Assembly (NCBI GenBank): GCA_036346275.1
Contig: JAYEVK010000343.1
Coordinates: forward strand, 1 to 64,000
Length of the DNA stretch: 64,000 nt
From: Otatea glauca
Taxonomy: Eukaryota > Streptophyta > Magnoliopsida > Poales > Poaceae
Direction of reading: 5' to 3'
The position numbers and the translations under genes were made by a program. Numbering within the stretch: position 1 is the first letter of the stretch; each line of letters begins with the position of its first letter. Under the pieces are notes generated by a model. That model saw only the letters and a list, made by a program, of their open reading frames with translations. It was not told where the DNA came from and made no database searches. Of this stretch, positions 22,630 to 33,794 are shown piece by piece.

Positions 22630-24110
22630 TCATACATCCGTGATTTCCTTCATCTTCGCAAGCAGGAACTGCGAAAAGAGCTGCATTTGTGTCAGCCATT
22701 CATCCACTTTGCTCAACCGTGCCTCAGGAACAAAAGCAGGTCTTGCTGCTTCTTCCTCCTAGCATCCTCTTCTTTCTCTACCTTAATCTGGTAGTGATTT
22801 AGGCTGTAGCTGATCTTCCTCCACGTCCAGTGATGATGGAACATCAAGTCATCAAGTGAGGTAGGTAGAGATGAACTGACACCTGCAACATCACTTGATT
22901 TTGCCTGCTTGATGGACTCCAACCATTGCTATTCCTCTTGCTTAATTGCCTTCGTGACGAGGGAGCATCCTGGCATAAGAAATTCTCTAATATTGTGCAA
23001 AATAGTCACAGCAAGACAGAACATACGAGCATTGATCAGGCCAAATAATCAAAATCATTGGAAAACTTCAGCAGCCAAACCACTGAAATCCCAAAAGTTC
23101 TCTAATACCTAAGGCAAAAAAAAAAGGATTACTGTAGTTTCCTCTAAAATTAAATATGTGCTCAGAACAGCTTATTGATTTACTGAATAGAAACCAAATT
23201 AGTGATGTAAACAGATCAAGTATGGTTGGATTACTAGTAAATGCCATATTTATATCCATATTTAAAACAGGATGCAGCCATACAGATAAAACTATGGACA
23301 TACATCAAAACAAATACGGATTAGATGGAAACAGATGTGAGATGTGGATATGCATATCACAGATATAATAGATGCATATAGTTTATTGATATGTATCTTA
23401 TTTTCTATATATACATTATCCAGATACAAATTTGCATATCAACCCGTACCATATCTGCATCTCTGTCATCTCTGGATCGACAGTTATTTACAGATTCAGT
23501 TATTGTTGGATTGACACACCAGATAAATTTTGAGTATTATCTTCTTGGTTATCCTAAGTGCAAAGTTGAGGAACTAGCATAAGGTAAATTTTCCTATACA
23601 GAAAATATGATGGAAATGTCTGTACGTGTGCAGAAAATTAAGCAGAACTTCAGAACTGCTCAAAGTTATTTATGTAGAGACAAGTTATCAAAAAGTAATA
23701 GATTGGTCATTGGTAGAATCAATATACCATTTTACAGACTATACCAACATAAAATTAGATGCTTTAATGCTTACCTTCTCTTCCGTTTATAGGATAGAGC
23801 CCATAAGCAAAGATATATAATTGATTGGTAGCATCAATTAATATCTACTCATCTTAATGTGATTTATTTCAGGTCGAGAAACAAGTTTTCTTAGCTGCAG
23901 CAGTTGACAGCTACACCAATTACAGCCTTCTGCAAGTCATGGCAATACTTATCTACAGTATTGCTAGATTTTGCTATTCCGGTGAGAACATTTATCAGGC
24001 TAGTGCACTTGACATATTCTATTGCTATATCCAATTCATTCCTGGTGAAAAATTTCATAGCACCATACTGAGCGCACCATCTGTTGCATTGCCAATCAAT
24101 TCAAACTTAT
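22630..24110 (-). pseudogene. Unrecognised - strand gene, coding-like fragments
   Basis: Read on the - strand: a segment at about 24055-23885 encodes KFFTRNELDIAIEYVK and a following helical stretch; a segment at 23110-22925 encodes NFWDFSGLAAEVF, then after stops ARMFCLAVTILHNIREFLMP; then 22920-22630 encodes an acidic, Lys/Glu-rich C-terminus ending in KVDEWLTQMQLFSQFLLAKM and a stop at 22630. The protein-like character is strong but frames shift at least twice in the last 300 bases and there are two stops near 23060. The fragments lie directly downstream of, and on the same strand as, the PPR gene, so they could also be transcribed as its long 3' region. I do not recognise the family. Confidence 0.4.
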
Positions 24111-24120
24111 CCTAGCATGG

Positions 24121-26460
24121 CTACCCACCCCCCACAAGAAAAGCTTGTAGCTTGTTGCCACTCTGTACCCAGCTATAGGCTGGTGTTTTCTGTACCTTCC
24201 TGGATTTCATTAATTTCCTGATCTTGTTCGCTTCATTCCACCTCCCAGCCTCAGCATACATGTTTACCAGCAGAGTGTAGTAGCCTGAATGCTCTGGCTT
24301 CAACTCAAACAAATGCTCTGCTGCCCATTGTGCTAATTCAATGTTTCCATGTATTCGGCAAGCCCCAAGCAACGCTCCCCACACATCGGAATTAGCATGA
24401 AAAGGCATGTCTCTGATTATTTCAGCAGATTCAGTCAGTTGTCCAGCACGCCCAAGAAGATCAACCATGCAAGCATAGTGCATTTGTTGTGGCTCTATAT
24501 TTTGAGCAAGCATTTGACTGAAGTATTTTTCCTCTCTCAACAAGCCCACCATGGCTGCATGCTGACAGCACTGCAATGTAAGATACATGATCATAGTTAA
24601 CGCCATCATCCTTCATCAAATCAAACAAATGGAATGCAATGTCAATTTCACCGTGCATGCCATATCCCATGACCATAGCATTCCATGAAGCGACATCCTT
24701 CTCTTTAATCCTATTGAAGATCTTTGATGCAGTATCAAGCATTCCACCTTTAGTGTACAAGTCCAGCAGTGAATTAGCCAGAAAGGGATGACTACTTAAC
24801 GATCTCCTCATTAAAACACCATGAATTACTTTGCCTTGTTTAAATGAAGATAAATTAGCACATGCAGACAAAGCACCCATGAAAGAAACAGCATCATACT
24901 CAATTCCTACAGATCTCATCTGCCCAAAAAGATGAAGGGATTCAACACACCATGAACTATGTGAGTAACCCAAAATCAAAGTGTTGTATGACACGTCGTC
25001 CTTCTCTGACAAGTCAAAAATATTTCGTGCCAAGTTCAACTGCCCACACTTTGCATATACATCAATCAAAGCATTCGATATGAACAAATCAAATATTAAT
25101 CCTGTACGGATTGACCATGCATGGATCTGTTTCCCCATCTTTAGAGAGGCCATCCTTGCAAGCTGAAGCACATTCACCAGGGTGATTGAATTTGGGCATT
25201 CCCCATTCTTTTGCATCTCGATGACAAGCTTGAATGCCTCAGTCTCAGCTCCATTCTGCACAAGATTCGCGATCATTGCATTCCATGACACCACATTGCG
25301 TGCCTCAATTGTTTCAAAGATAGTAGATGCTTTCTCCAACGAACCAAATTTGGCATACATATCCACAAGTGAGTTGGCAACAAAAATATCCGAGTCCATT
25401 TCTCTCTTTATACCATACCCATGTATCTCCCTCCCCAAATCAAAACAACCAAGCTCAACCAAAGCAGGCAGCAAACTTGAAAATGTGATAGACCCTGGCA
25501 TGAATCCATGCTCTGACATTTTCCTAAACGTGCCCAGCACATCTCTATAAAGCCCTGCATTAAGGAAGCAACCTATTGCAGAATTCCAAGAAACCTCATT
25601 CCTCTCTGGCATTCCATCAAACACCTGCATCGACGCGTCCACATCTCCAAACTTCCCATACATATCAACCAATGCATTACCAAGATTCACCACAGAGTCC
25701 AGCCCATTTTTCACTGCCAACCCGTGCAAACCCAACCCAAACCCCTCCTCCTGCTCCACACCACAGGCAGGCACAACTGACACCAAGCTTACCACATTCA
25801 CAGGGACCCCGCTCCTCATAATACTCACCAAAGCCTGCCTCGCGTCGTCAAACATCCCGTTGGCCAAGAACGCCGAGACGAGGGAGTTCCACGAGACGAC
25901 GTCCCGAGCGGGCATTTCGTCAAACACCCTGCGCGCGTCGCGGGCGCGGCCGCAGGCAGTGTAGAAGGCGACGAGCGTGTTGCCGGCGAAGACGTCGGCG
26001 AGGAGGCCGCTCCGGAGCGCGGCGGCGTGTAGCTCGAGGCCCTTGTCGGGGTGCGCGTCAGCGGCGGCCGCGGCGGCGTGGAGGGCGAAGGGGAAGGTGC
26101 GGTCGTCCGGGCGCACCGCGGAGCGGAGCATGAGGTTGTAGACGCGGAGGGCCTCGGAAGGGAGGAGGCGGAGGAGAGCGCGCGGGAGAGGGAGTTCCAG
26201 AGGAAGGCGGAACGCAGGCGGAGCGGGTGGTGGAGGAGGATGAGGCGGGAGGAGGGGAGATCGGAGAGCGCGGCGTAGGAGAGAAGCAGCGCGCCAGCGA
26301 GGGGCAGGGACGCGGCGAGCGCGCCGGAGACAAGGGCGGCGGCATGGGAGCGGCGGAGGAGGAGGTGGCCTCCGCCGCCGCCGCATTGGTGGAGGCGGAG
26401 GACGTGCGCGTGGAGGGACGCGGCCGTCAAGGGGTTGGCGGGAGCGCGCTGTTGCAGCAT
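24121..26460 (-). CDS. Pentatricopeptide-repeat protein, PLS class with E motif, two apparent frameshifts
   Basis: PLS-type PPR proteins bind organelle transcripts one base per repeat; E-class members typically specify C-to-U editing or processing in mitochondria or plastids. The frame begins at ATG 26460 (MLQQRAPANP, with a LHAHVLRLHQ motif and an Arg/Leu/Ala/Ser-rich, transit-like N-terminus). About a dozen repeats follow, with hallmark strings such as ARDVVSWNSLVSAF, GNALVDMYGKFGDVDAS and FISNALIDVYAKCGQL, ending in an E motif (YYTLLVNMYAEAGRWNEA) and a short E+ part with stop at 24121; no DYW domain. The length is about 779 residues. The frame shifts near 26160-26170 and again at the A-run 24530-24526, and the two shifts cancel. 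An ATG at 26386 opens the middle frame but gives only low-complexity Arg/Pro sequence, so I prefer 26460. Either a recent pseudogene or a functional gene with consensus errors. Confidence 0.85.
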
Positions 26461-26649
26461 GAAATTGGTTGCAGGTGAGAACCGACGGGTCGGGGACCTT
26501 GCGGGTTTATAACTAGTTTAGCAAAAGGATCACTTCGCTTCCTACTAAAGCGTGAGTGCCGTGTGGAGTATAACTAGTGTGTGTGTCTTTACATCGCAAT
26601 GTTATTAATCTGCGCTATACGATTGGAGTGTATTCTAACAATACAATAA
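26461..26649. other. Upstream flank of the PPR gene
   Basis: Short intergenic stretch that should contain the PPR promoter on the - strand. I see no unambiguous TATA box or other element. Confidence 0.35.
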
Positions 26650-27480
26650 TTTTACGGGGTTTCATGAGGTTTCATATTTCATAAGGTTTTGTGTTTTGTG
26701 AAAAAAAAATGAAGGCTTTCGCGTGTTTCGTAGAAAGTTTCAGTCAAGTTTCAAGATGCTTTTAAGAAGTTTTAGTAAAATAGTTTCAAGTTTTATGCAT
26801 GTTTAAAAGCAAGTTTCAACAAGTTTTACGTTTTAAAATATAAGGTTTCATGTTTCAAAATTACTATTCATGCATCTTTGCACAACTTTCAAGTTCTAAT
26901 AGACAAATCAAAACAGTTTTAAGCACGTCTCATAAGTTTCAAGCAGTCTCGTGATGAAGAGTAAGTAAGAAAGGAATTGTTACAAATAGGTGCGAAACTT
27001 GAACTAGAACTTTATGAAACCTAATGAAGCTTGCTTGAAACTTATTGGACCTTTATGAAACTTACAAAATTATAACTGAGATATCTCGAAACTTACATGA
27101 AGAAAAAATGAAGAGGAAGTTAGAGAGGAATCATGACAAATTGATGAGAAACTTAACAAAACTTCATAAAACCTAACGAAACTTTTAAATGAAATTTCAT
27201 GAAACTTGCATAGAACCTAATGAAACTTTCATGAAATTTTATGAAACTTGAATCAAACTTTTAAGAAGATTTCACAATGTTCTAGAAAGTTTCACCTTTC
27301 AAAAGAAAATTAAAGTAGATTTTACCAAGTTCCAACATATTTCACATTTCAAAAGGCAAATTCAAGCTGGTTTCATCAAATTACAATAACTATTTCACAT
27401 TTCAAAGAGCAAAATTTAAATAGTTTCATGAAAGTTTCAGCAAGACGTTACAACAAATTTCACATTTCAAAATTATTTTT
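26650..27480. repeat. TTTCA/TGAAA-rich block that switches strand twice
   Basis: About 300 bases rich in GTTTCAAG and TTTCA (26650-26960) are followed by about 270 bases rich in ATGAAACTT (26990-27260) and then by about 200 bases rich in TTTCACATTTCA (27270-27480). The middle block is the reverse-complement flavour of the outer two, so strands can fold on each other. There is no coding potential and no fixed period. Confidence 0.7.
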
Positions 27481-27609
27481 TAAAGATCTCATGACATACA
27501 TATAAACAAAATGATACACACTACGATGCATATGAAGATCATGCCGCGGTTGATTCATGGTGACAAAAGGGAAGCATGCACAGAGCATCCTAATCATCAT
27601 CACTCACAC

Positions 27610-29057
27610 CAAGGATTGAAATCTCGATATCGTTCTAAATACCGTCCGTGACTGGAGAACGAAATCTCGGCGATATCTCGGCATTTCAAACAAATTCTAG
27701 CCGAAATACAAAAATAGAATTTGAATTCCGGTTTTTTTTGCCACCAGTATAGCAGAGATCTCGGCAAATTTGGACGGGGTGAAATCTGGTTGAAACTAAG
27801 TCAAAAAATTTTAAAATTATTTTTTAGAGATTCTTAACACATTGATGATGTTGTCATAAAAATTTTAGAAAATTATAAAGCCTGTGGAAATTTTTAAAAA
27901 TTCAAACATTGCTACTGTCCTGATAAAATGCTGACCGGCAAGTTTGAACCTAATGAAATATGAAACAAACCACGTTAGAAAATTTTGAAATTTGTTGTGC
28001 ACGACTATGATGCATCATTAATGTTCTCATAAAATTTTAGATGATGATCAAGCATCATGCATTTTTAAAAATTCGTATAGTGCTCTTGTCTTGATAAAAG
28101 CTTTACCGACAAACTTCAACCAAATGAAAAACAGTACAAACCACGTTAGAAAATTTTGAAAAATTTTGTGGATGGTCCTTATTTATAATTAATGTTTATA
28201 TAAAATTTTCATCTTATCATCAAGCTTCAAGAAGTTCCAAAAATTTTGTGATTACTACGTCCTCATAAAAGCTTGATGATCAATACATAGATTTGTTTTA
28301 GCAACGAATTTTTTTTTATTTTTTTGAAAATTTTGCATAAGGGTTAGAAGGAAATTCTTAAGATATAATAAAAGTTTGAATCATGATCACACTCCACTGA
28401 ATTTATAAAATTCTTACAAGTATAGTGTACCATTTATGTTCTTTCTGTTTTTAATTTTTGAAATATAACAAATGAAGTTCAATACATATATAGATTTGAT
28501 TGAGCAAACCAAAAAAGTTCAAAATTTTTATATAATATTGCTGAATCAATTATTAATCTCTCATAAAAATTTTAGATCATGATCACACACGAGAAAATTT
28601 ATAAAATTCTAACAATGTTACTGTCCCAATTATGTTCATTCTGTTTTTGATTTTTTGAAGATAACAAATGAAGTTAAATTACTTTGAAATTTTATATATG
28701 ACCCTACACTTCTTAAGATGGTACCATAAATTTTTCACATCAGGATAAAGCATGTAAAATTTTATAAAAATCGACAATGCTTCGGAGTTTTTAAAAATAT
28801 CTCAAAATGGTTTTTCAACAAATTATCACGGAAGATCACTTTTCCTGGGTAATTGACCTAAATCTGGCTAAATCCGGTAATAAAATTTGAATTCGGGTTC
28901 AAATCCGAGATACCGGGCGGTAAGGCGAAATCTGCGGAAAAATGAGATTACTGTAGCAACACAATTTTTTTAGATTTTTGAATTCGGCCGATAATCAAAA
29001 TTTCGTCTAACTTCGAGAACAAAATCTCGCGATATCTCGCCAAGATTTCTAACCTTG
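27610..29057. mobile_element. Non-autonomous hAT-type element with intact 8-bp target duplication
   Basis: The left end CAAGGATTGAAATCTCG and the right end, read in reverse, CAAGGTTAGAAATCTTGG form the terminal inverted repeat; the inner zones of both ends repeat GATATCTCG-like motifs. The identical octamer ACTCACAC flanks the element at 27602-27609 and 29058-29065. An 8-bp duplication with CA-starting ends is typical of the hAT superfamily. The 1448-bp interior is AT-rich, has no transposase and contains diverged tandem units of about 176-180 bp. Confidence 0.8.
27835..28600. repeat. Diverged tandem units of about 180 bp inside the non-autonomous hAT
   Basis: The block ATTAATG...CTCATAAAATTTTAG recurs near 27845, 28015, 28195 and 28550; AACCACGTTAGAAAATTTTG recurs at 27970 and 28140. 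Spacing is 170-180 bases for the first three. Units are too diverged for a recent expansion. Confidence 0.55.
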
Positions 29058-29262
29058 ACTCACACCACCTCTTTCGATATTTGTAAAGCTCTTTTGCAGT
29101 AACAGTTTTGGAAAGGACTTACGTCCTATTTGAACTGAGGAGAAGAAAGCACGCAAGAGATGAAGAAAATACTAGTCGCTGCAATCCCAGCGAGATCCCC
29201 AATGCATCCCAAGCTAAAAGCACAAACAAGTTTTATTGTAGCCCGTACTACCACAGCAAATG

Positions 29263-30035
29263 TGTAAGACTCTGAAATTTACTCTAATTTAAATTTTAAA
29301 GTATTTTTGATTTTTGAGAATTTATTAGAATTTAATTGGATTTATTTATTTTTTACCTTTCTTGAATTTAATTAATTTCATGCAAAATTTTATGCAAAGT
29401 TTTATTGAAAATATTTTATTTGAGTTCTAAATGTCTCAAAATATTTTCCAGAATTTTTCTGGAAATTTTCCAGTATTTTTGGCTATTTTCTTGGATTATT
29501 TGAATTTTTGGAATTATTTTAAATGAACAAGGTTTCGAAAACGGACATGAACAGTACTGGGCTGGCCCAGCACATCGTAACCCGCCAACAAACCCGAGCC
29601 GTCCGATTGAGATCCTGCGGTCTGAGAGACGCCACGTCGCGTGCGCGTTGCGAGCCGTTGATCCGAGGACACGCAGACGCTCAGGATTTCGCCACATCGC
29701 TTTGTCCTCGCAAGTTCGTTGGAACAAACTCCGCCAGCGTTACCGCTTATTCCGCCGGTGATTGCGCGCACGTCGAGGCGTCTTTATAATCGTCGTTGAG
29801 TGCGTCGTGCAGAGCTCTTCTCGTCGCTTCTTTTGACTCCTCGCACGCACGCCGAGATGCCTTAGAGACTCCACAGTAGCTCGCCGTAGTTGCCCTTTCG
29901 CTCCGCTGCTATTTTTGCTTCCTCTCGCTGCCGTCGATCGTCTTCCGCCGTCACCGAGGCCACCGGAGTAACACCCTCGCCGAGACGCGTCGAACGAGCC
30001 ACTTCTTCACGCCGGAAAGTCACCGTAGCGACGAG
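29263..30035 (+). repeat. Truncated, diverged 5' LTR of the gypsy element
   Basis: Starts TGTAAGACTCTGAAATTTAC, matching in outline the 3' LTR start TGTAACATCCCAAAATTTGC. Shared blocks include GAGTTC then AAATGTCTCAAA. It diverges strongly from the 3' LTR and ends where integrase sequence begins, so it is shortened to about 770 bases or comes from a related element. Confidence 0.55.
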
Positions 30036-30810
30036 AATTTCAATACAGCATATCATCCGCAGACAGATGGCCAGATAGAAAAGGTAAATTAGATTTTGGA
30101 GGACATGTTGAGAGCTTGTGCATTAGCTTATGCTACGTCTTGGGATAAATGTTTGCCATATGTAGAATTCAATTACAATAATAGTTATCAAGCTATCTTG
30201 CAGATGTCACCATTCGAAGCGTTGTATGGTCGTGCCTGTCGTACCCCACTGAATTGGAATGAAACAGGAGAGCGTTTGGTGTTTGGACCAGATATTCTTA
30301 AAGAAGCAGGAAATCAAGTTGCGGTGATTAGGGAGAGGTTAAAGATAGCGCAATCAAGGCAAAAGAGCTACTGCTGATAACCGTCGTCGAGATTTGAGTT
30401 TCGAGCGGATGATTGTGTATCTCATGGTTATCCCTCTTAAGGGTGTTAAAGGTTTCACGTTAAAGGAAGCTTGCACCAAGATATATTGGTCCGTTCAAGA
30501 TTTTGAGCCGTCGAGGAAGTAGCTTATCGATTGAATTGCTTGATCCTTGGCGAGGAGTGCATGGCGTGTTTCATGTGTCGCGACTTAAGAAATATCTTAG
30601 GGTGCCAACAGAACAAACCCCGTTGGACGCAATAGAGCTACAGGAAGATTTGACTTATAAGGAGCAGCCAGTCAAAATTTTGGATGTTATGGAGCGCAAG
30701 ACCAGGAACAAGTCTATTCGCTTTGCGAGAGTTGATGGAGCAATCATTCCAAAGTGAAGCAACTTGGGAGCGCGAAGAGGATTTGAAGTCGAATTCCCAA
30801 ACCTATTCTT
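30036..30810 (+). pseudogene. Gypsy integrase remnant with chromodomain-like tail
   Basis: Contains the integrase end of a Ty3-gypsy polyprotein: the YHPQTDGQ-type motif near 30045, then FNYNNSYQ and SPFEALYGRACRTPL (about 30160-30255), then the HVSRLKKYL and EQPVKILD motifs (30575-30690). Several stops and frame changes (for example after 30373) prevent expression. The family role is insertion of retroelement DNA into chromatin. Confidence 0.8.
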
Positions 30811-30856
30811 TAGTTAGCCACGAATCTCTGGTCGATATTCATTAAGAGGGGAGGTT

Positions 30857-33765
30857 TGTAACATCCCAAAATTTGCTTTAATATTATTTTATGGGTTATT
30901 TGTGCATTCTACGATTTTACGGAATTTATTGGATTTTTCGGATTTATTTGAATTAACTTTGAATTAGGTATATTGTTCTTTTGTTGAAAACTAATTAAAT
31001 TTATGCAGAGTTAAAATAAAGTTTTGCCAAAAATATTTTATCTGAGTTCAAAATGTCTCAAAGTATTTTCGAGAATGTTCTTGGTTTCTTCGTGATAATT
31101 TAATTGCCTAAAACTAATTAAATGAATTTCTGTAATTATTTTAAATCAGAAAACCATTTTAAATCAGGTGAACAGTAATGGGCTGGAGCCCAATACTATT
31201 CACGTGGGGCCCATCTCTGTGCAGCCCAGTGCTTTGCGCCGCCGGCCCGTTCGGCCTGTTTCTGGAATACGCATCCCAGCCGTTGGATCGGATTGGATGG
31301 CTGGGATTTGAGGTTGAGTTGGAAACCCTAGCGACCGTGGGCCGTTGGATCGAGATCTAGCGGTGAAGATTGAGCCGCGTTGGTTTAGGAAAGGGAGGAT
31401 CGTGCCCATTGGATTTGGAAGGAGGGGATCAGATCGTATCAGCTTGGGAGTCATCGTGACCATTGATCCTTGATCGGACGGCTGTCCGTTGTCATCTCCG
31501 ATCGGGACTCGGAGTCCGTGGCCGATACGTCGCCGCCGCCGCGTGAGCTAGGTTTCCATTTTGAGCGCGCTCGCCGAGGCTATAAAAGGGGAGGTTAGCC
31601 TCCCGAGGTTCTTCCTTCCGTCGCGCATCCGTAGCCCTAGCCGCAAGCGTCTGAGCCACCGTCGTTTTAGCGCAAAAGCTCGCCGTAGTTCTAGTTGTGC
31701 CGTCGTCGTTTTTGTGCTTCTGTGTAGCCATCGAGCTGTCTTCCGTCGTGTGGGTTCCAGATCAGAGTTCTTCGGGTTGCGCCGCGTCGGATTCGGGGAG
31801 TTTCGTCGTTGGAGCGTCGCCGGAGCACCGTGGGGTCGTCATCATCTTCAAGTCCGGCAAAGGAGCGCCGTTGTGCCATCATCGCTGCACCCGTGAGGTA
31901 TCGACCGTTGGATCATCCCTGAACTGCTAGGATTGAGCCACGTGCGTGCTTGAGTAGCTCGCCGTGTGAGCCGTTAGATTAGATCGAACGATCTGGATTG
32001 CGCCGCGTCTCGGACCAATCCTGTTGTGACACGTGTCGGGTTCAACAGCTGAAGCATCGTGGACCGAGTCAGCCGTGGTCCAGCGCCACGCCGTGGACCA
32101 AGTCTATAGACCGTGACACGTGGCGCATCGTGGTTGGTTCTAGATCTTCGCTGACGTCATGCTTACGTCATAATCGCATTTTTCGTTGGAAAGTAATTCG
32201 ATTGGAAATTCTACGATGCTGACATCATCATGAGGTTATGCTGACATCATAAATATGATTTTAAGTATAAAAATAATTCGGGAAAATCGGATTTTCCAAT
32301 TTCTATATTTTCAGTGTTTATTCAAACTTCAAAAGGTTATAACTTTTGCATTTTAACTCGGATTTGAGTGATTAAAATTTCTAAATTTTTTTAAAATTGA
32401 GATCTATTTAATGGTGAATTTTATTTGATTTTTGGATTTCAGTTGCTCTCTGTTTTGGTATTTATTTGCTTTTCTCCTTCGGTACGCATAGACGTTGAAT
32501 TGTGCGACACTTCGGAGGAAGATCCATCAACTCCAGAGCAAGATCAGAACCTATTCCAAGGCAAGTTGTGCTTTGATCATGTTGAACCCATATTTATACA
32601 AATGCTATATTGTTTTATTTTATTGCATAGTATTTCAAGTATACAATTGTTTCAATTTAAATTGGGATCTAGTTAATCTACCCATTTGATCTATATACCC
32701 TACCTTGTCATTTGTATGCCATGATCTACTGTCACCTTAGTTTGGTTAACTATAGTTGGTTAGTAATGATAATCAACCAGGGATGGTTAGACGTATTAGT
32801 TGCTTAGCCATGCCATGTCATCACATGTGCTTGAATCATTGATAATTAATCTTGACTAATGGAATATGGAACATTGTTATGAACTTGTGTGTCATGTGAG
32901 ATCAGACAATGAGATTGAGTTGTTTGTGGCGAGTCATGTCACGCAACGATGTTGAATTGTTGATAGCACGTGGTGCTTGGTAATCAACTTGGGCGATAAT
33001 CACTTAGATTGGGGCAAGTGGCAAGGGGCGAGTATGCCAAGGTGGGCCCGATGGGCAGAGGGTATGTGGATGCCTTGCCTTGATCACTCTAAGGACTTAA
33101 CCTTGCAAGCCTTTGACCTGAGTCAATCATGCAACCACATGTCTGGTATGGGACAGCCTAGCTGATTAATTTGCAATGTCTTGACTTTGGTACTATCTTG
33201 GTCGGTGTGAGTTCCCGAGTTATGGAGTAATTCACATGGCGCAAGAGGGGGGCCCTGGACATGGTAACCAGTCCCACCAGTGTTGAAACCTTAGCGGGTG
33301 GTACCGAGTTAAGCCAGCGCATTGTAAAGGCTTTGTTATAATCACTCGCCTTTGTGGTGTATGGTTGTATCGTGTGGGTAAAGTGCATAACCTCTGCAGA
33401 GTGTAAAACTATTCGGATAGCCGTGCTCGCGGTATTGAGCAATGCTCGGGAATTACAGTTAAGGGTTAGCTTAATTAAAATGAAAAACTTGGTTGAGATG
33501 GCAGGATGCCATGGGAGTTGGAAATTCACTTAGGATTGGAAACTTGGTTTACTTGAGGAACACTGAAACTATTTATTACTGTTATTTGTTTTACAGTCTT
33601 TATGATCTATTTATTGTATTTGTTCATAAATACTGCTTATTGCAAAATAATCATGATAGCCTATCCTTTGGAATAAGCCTTGCATATAGTTACATAGAAT
33701 TGCATTCTGTGCACAACTTGTTGAGTGCTTTAAGTACTCACCCTTGCCAACAACAATAACCAACA
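30857..33765 (+). repeat. 3' LTR of the gypsy element, about 2.9 kb
   Basis: Begins TGTAACATCCC directly after the polypurine tract and ends near CCAACAACAATAACCAACA, just before TNP2-like sequence resumes. It contains a TATA box and GC-rich leader. Open frames inside it (31178-32222) are incidental. The right boundary is inferred from where the CACTA coding sequence starts. Confidence 0.6.
31581..31587 (+). promoter_or_regulatory. TATA box of the gypsy 3' LTR
   Basis: TATAAAA preceded by GCCGAGGC and followed by GGGGAGG, about 725 bases into the LTR, a normal position for the U3 promoter of a long plant LTR. Confidence 0.6.
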
Positions 33766-33794
33766 GTTGAAGAATATCGACTATGCTTTCGATA

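Larger units (their letters stand above)
29263..33765 (+). mobile_element. Deleted Ty3-gypsy element, Tekay/Del-like
   Basis: A truncated 5' LTR-like segment (29263-30035) is joined directly to the end of an integrase region (30036-30810), followed by a polypurine tract (AAGAGGGGAGG, 30844-30854) and a long 3' LTR (30857-33765). Gag, protease, reverse transcriptase and RNase H are absent. No target duplication matches. The long LTR and the integrase C-terminus suggest the Del/Tekay lineage; this lineage call is tentative. The element lies at the broken left edge of the CACTA transposase gene. Confidence 0.7.

Noticed and set aside
26051..26478. Open frames on the + strand opposite the PPR 5' end
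   Set aside because: GC-driven shadows of the PPR coding sequence.
31492..32222. Possible genes in the GC-rich part of the gypsy LTR
   Set aside because: They follow the LTR TATA box and are leader sequence; frames overlap on both strands with no domain.
32425..32689. Possible small gene in the gypsy 3' LTR
   Set aside because: Overlapping short frames in AT-rich LTR sequence without recognisable domain or conserved start.
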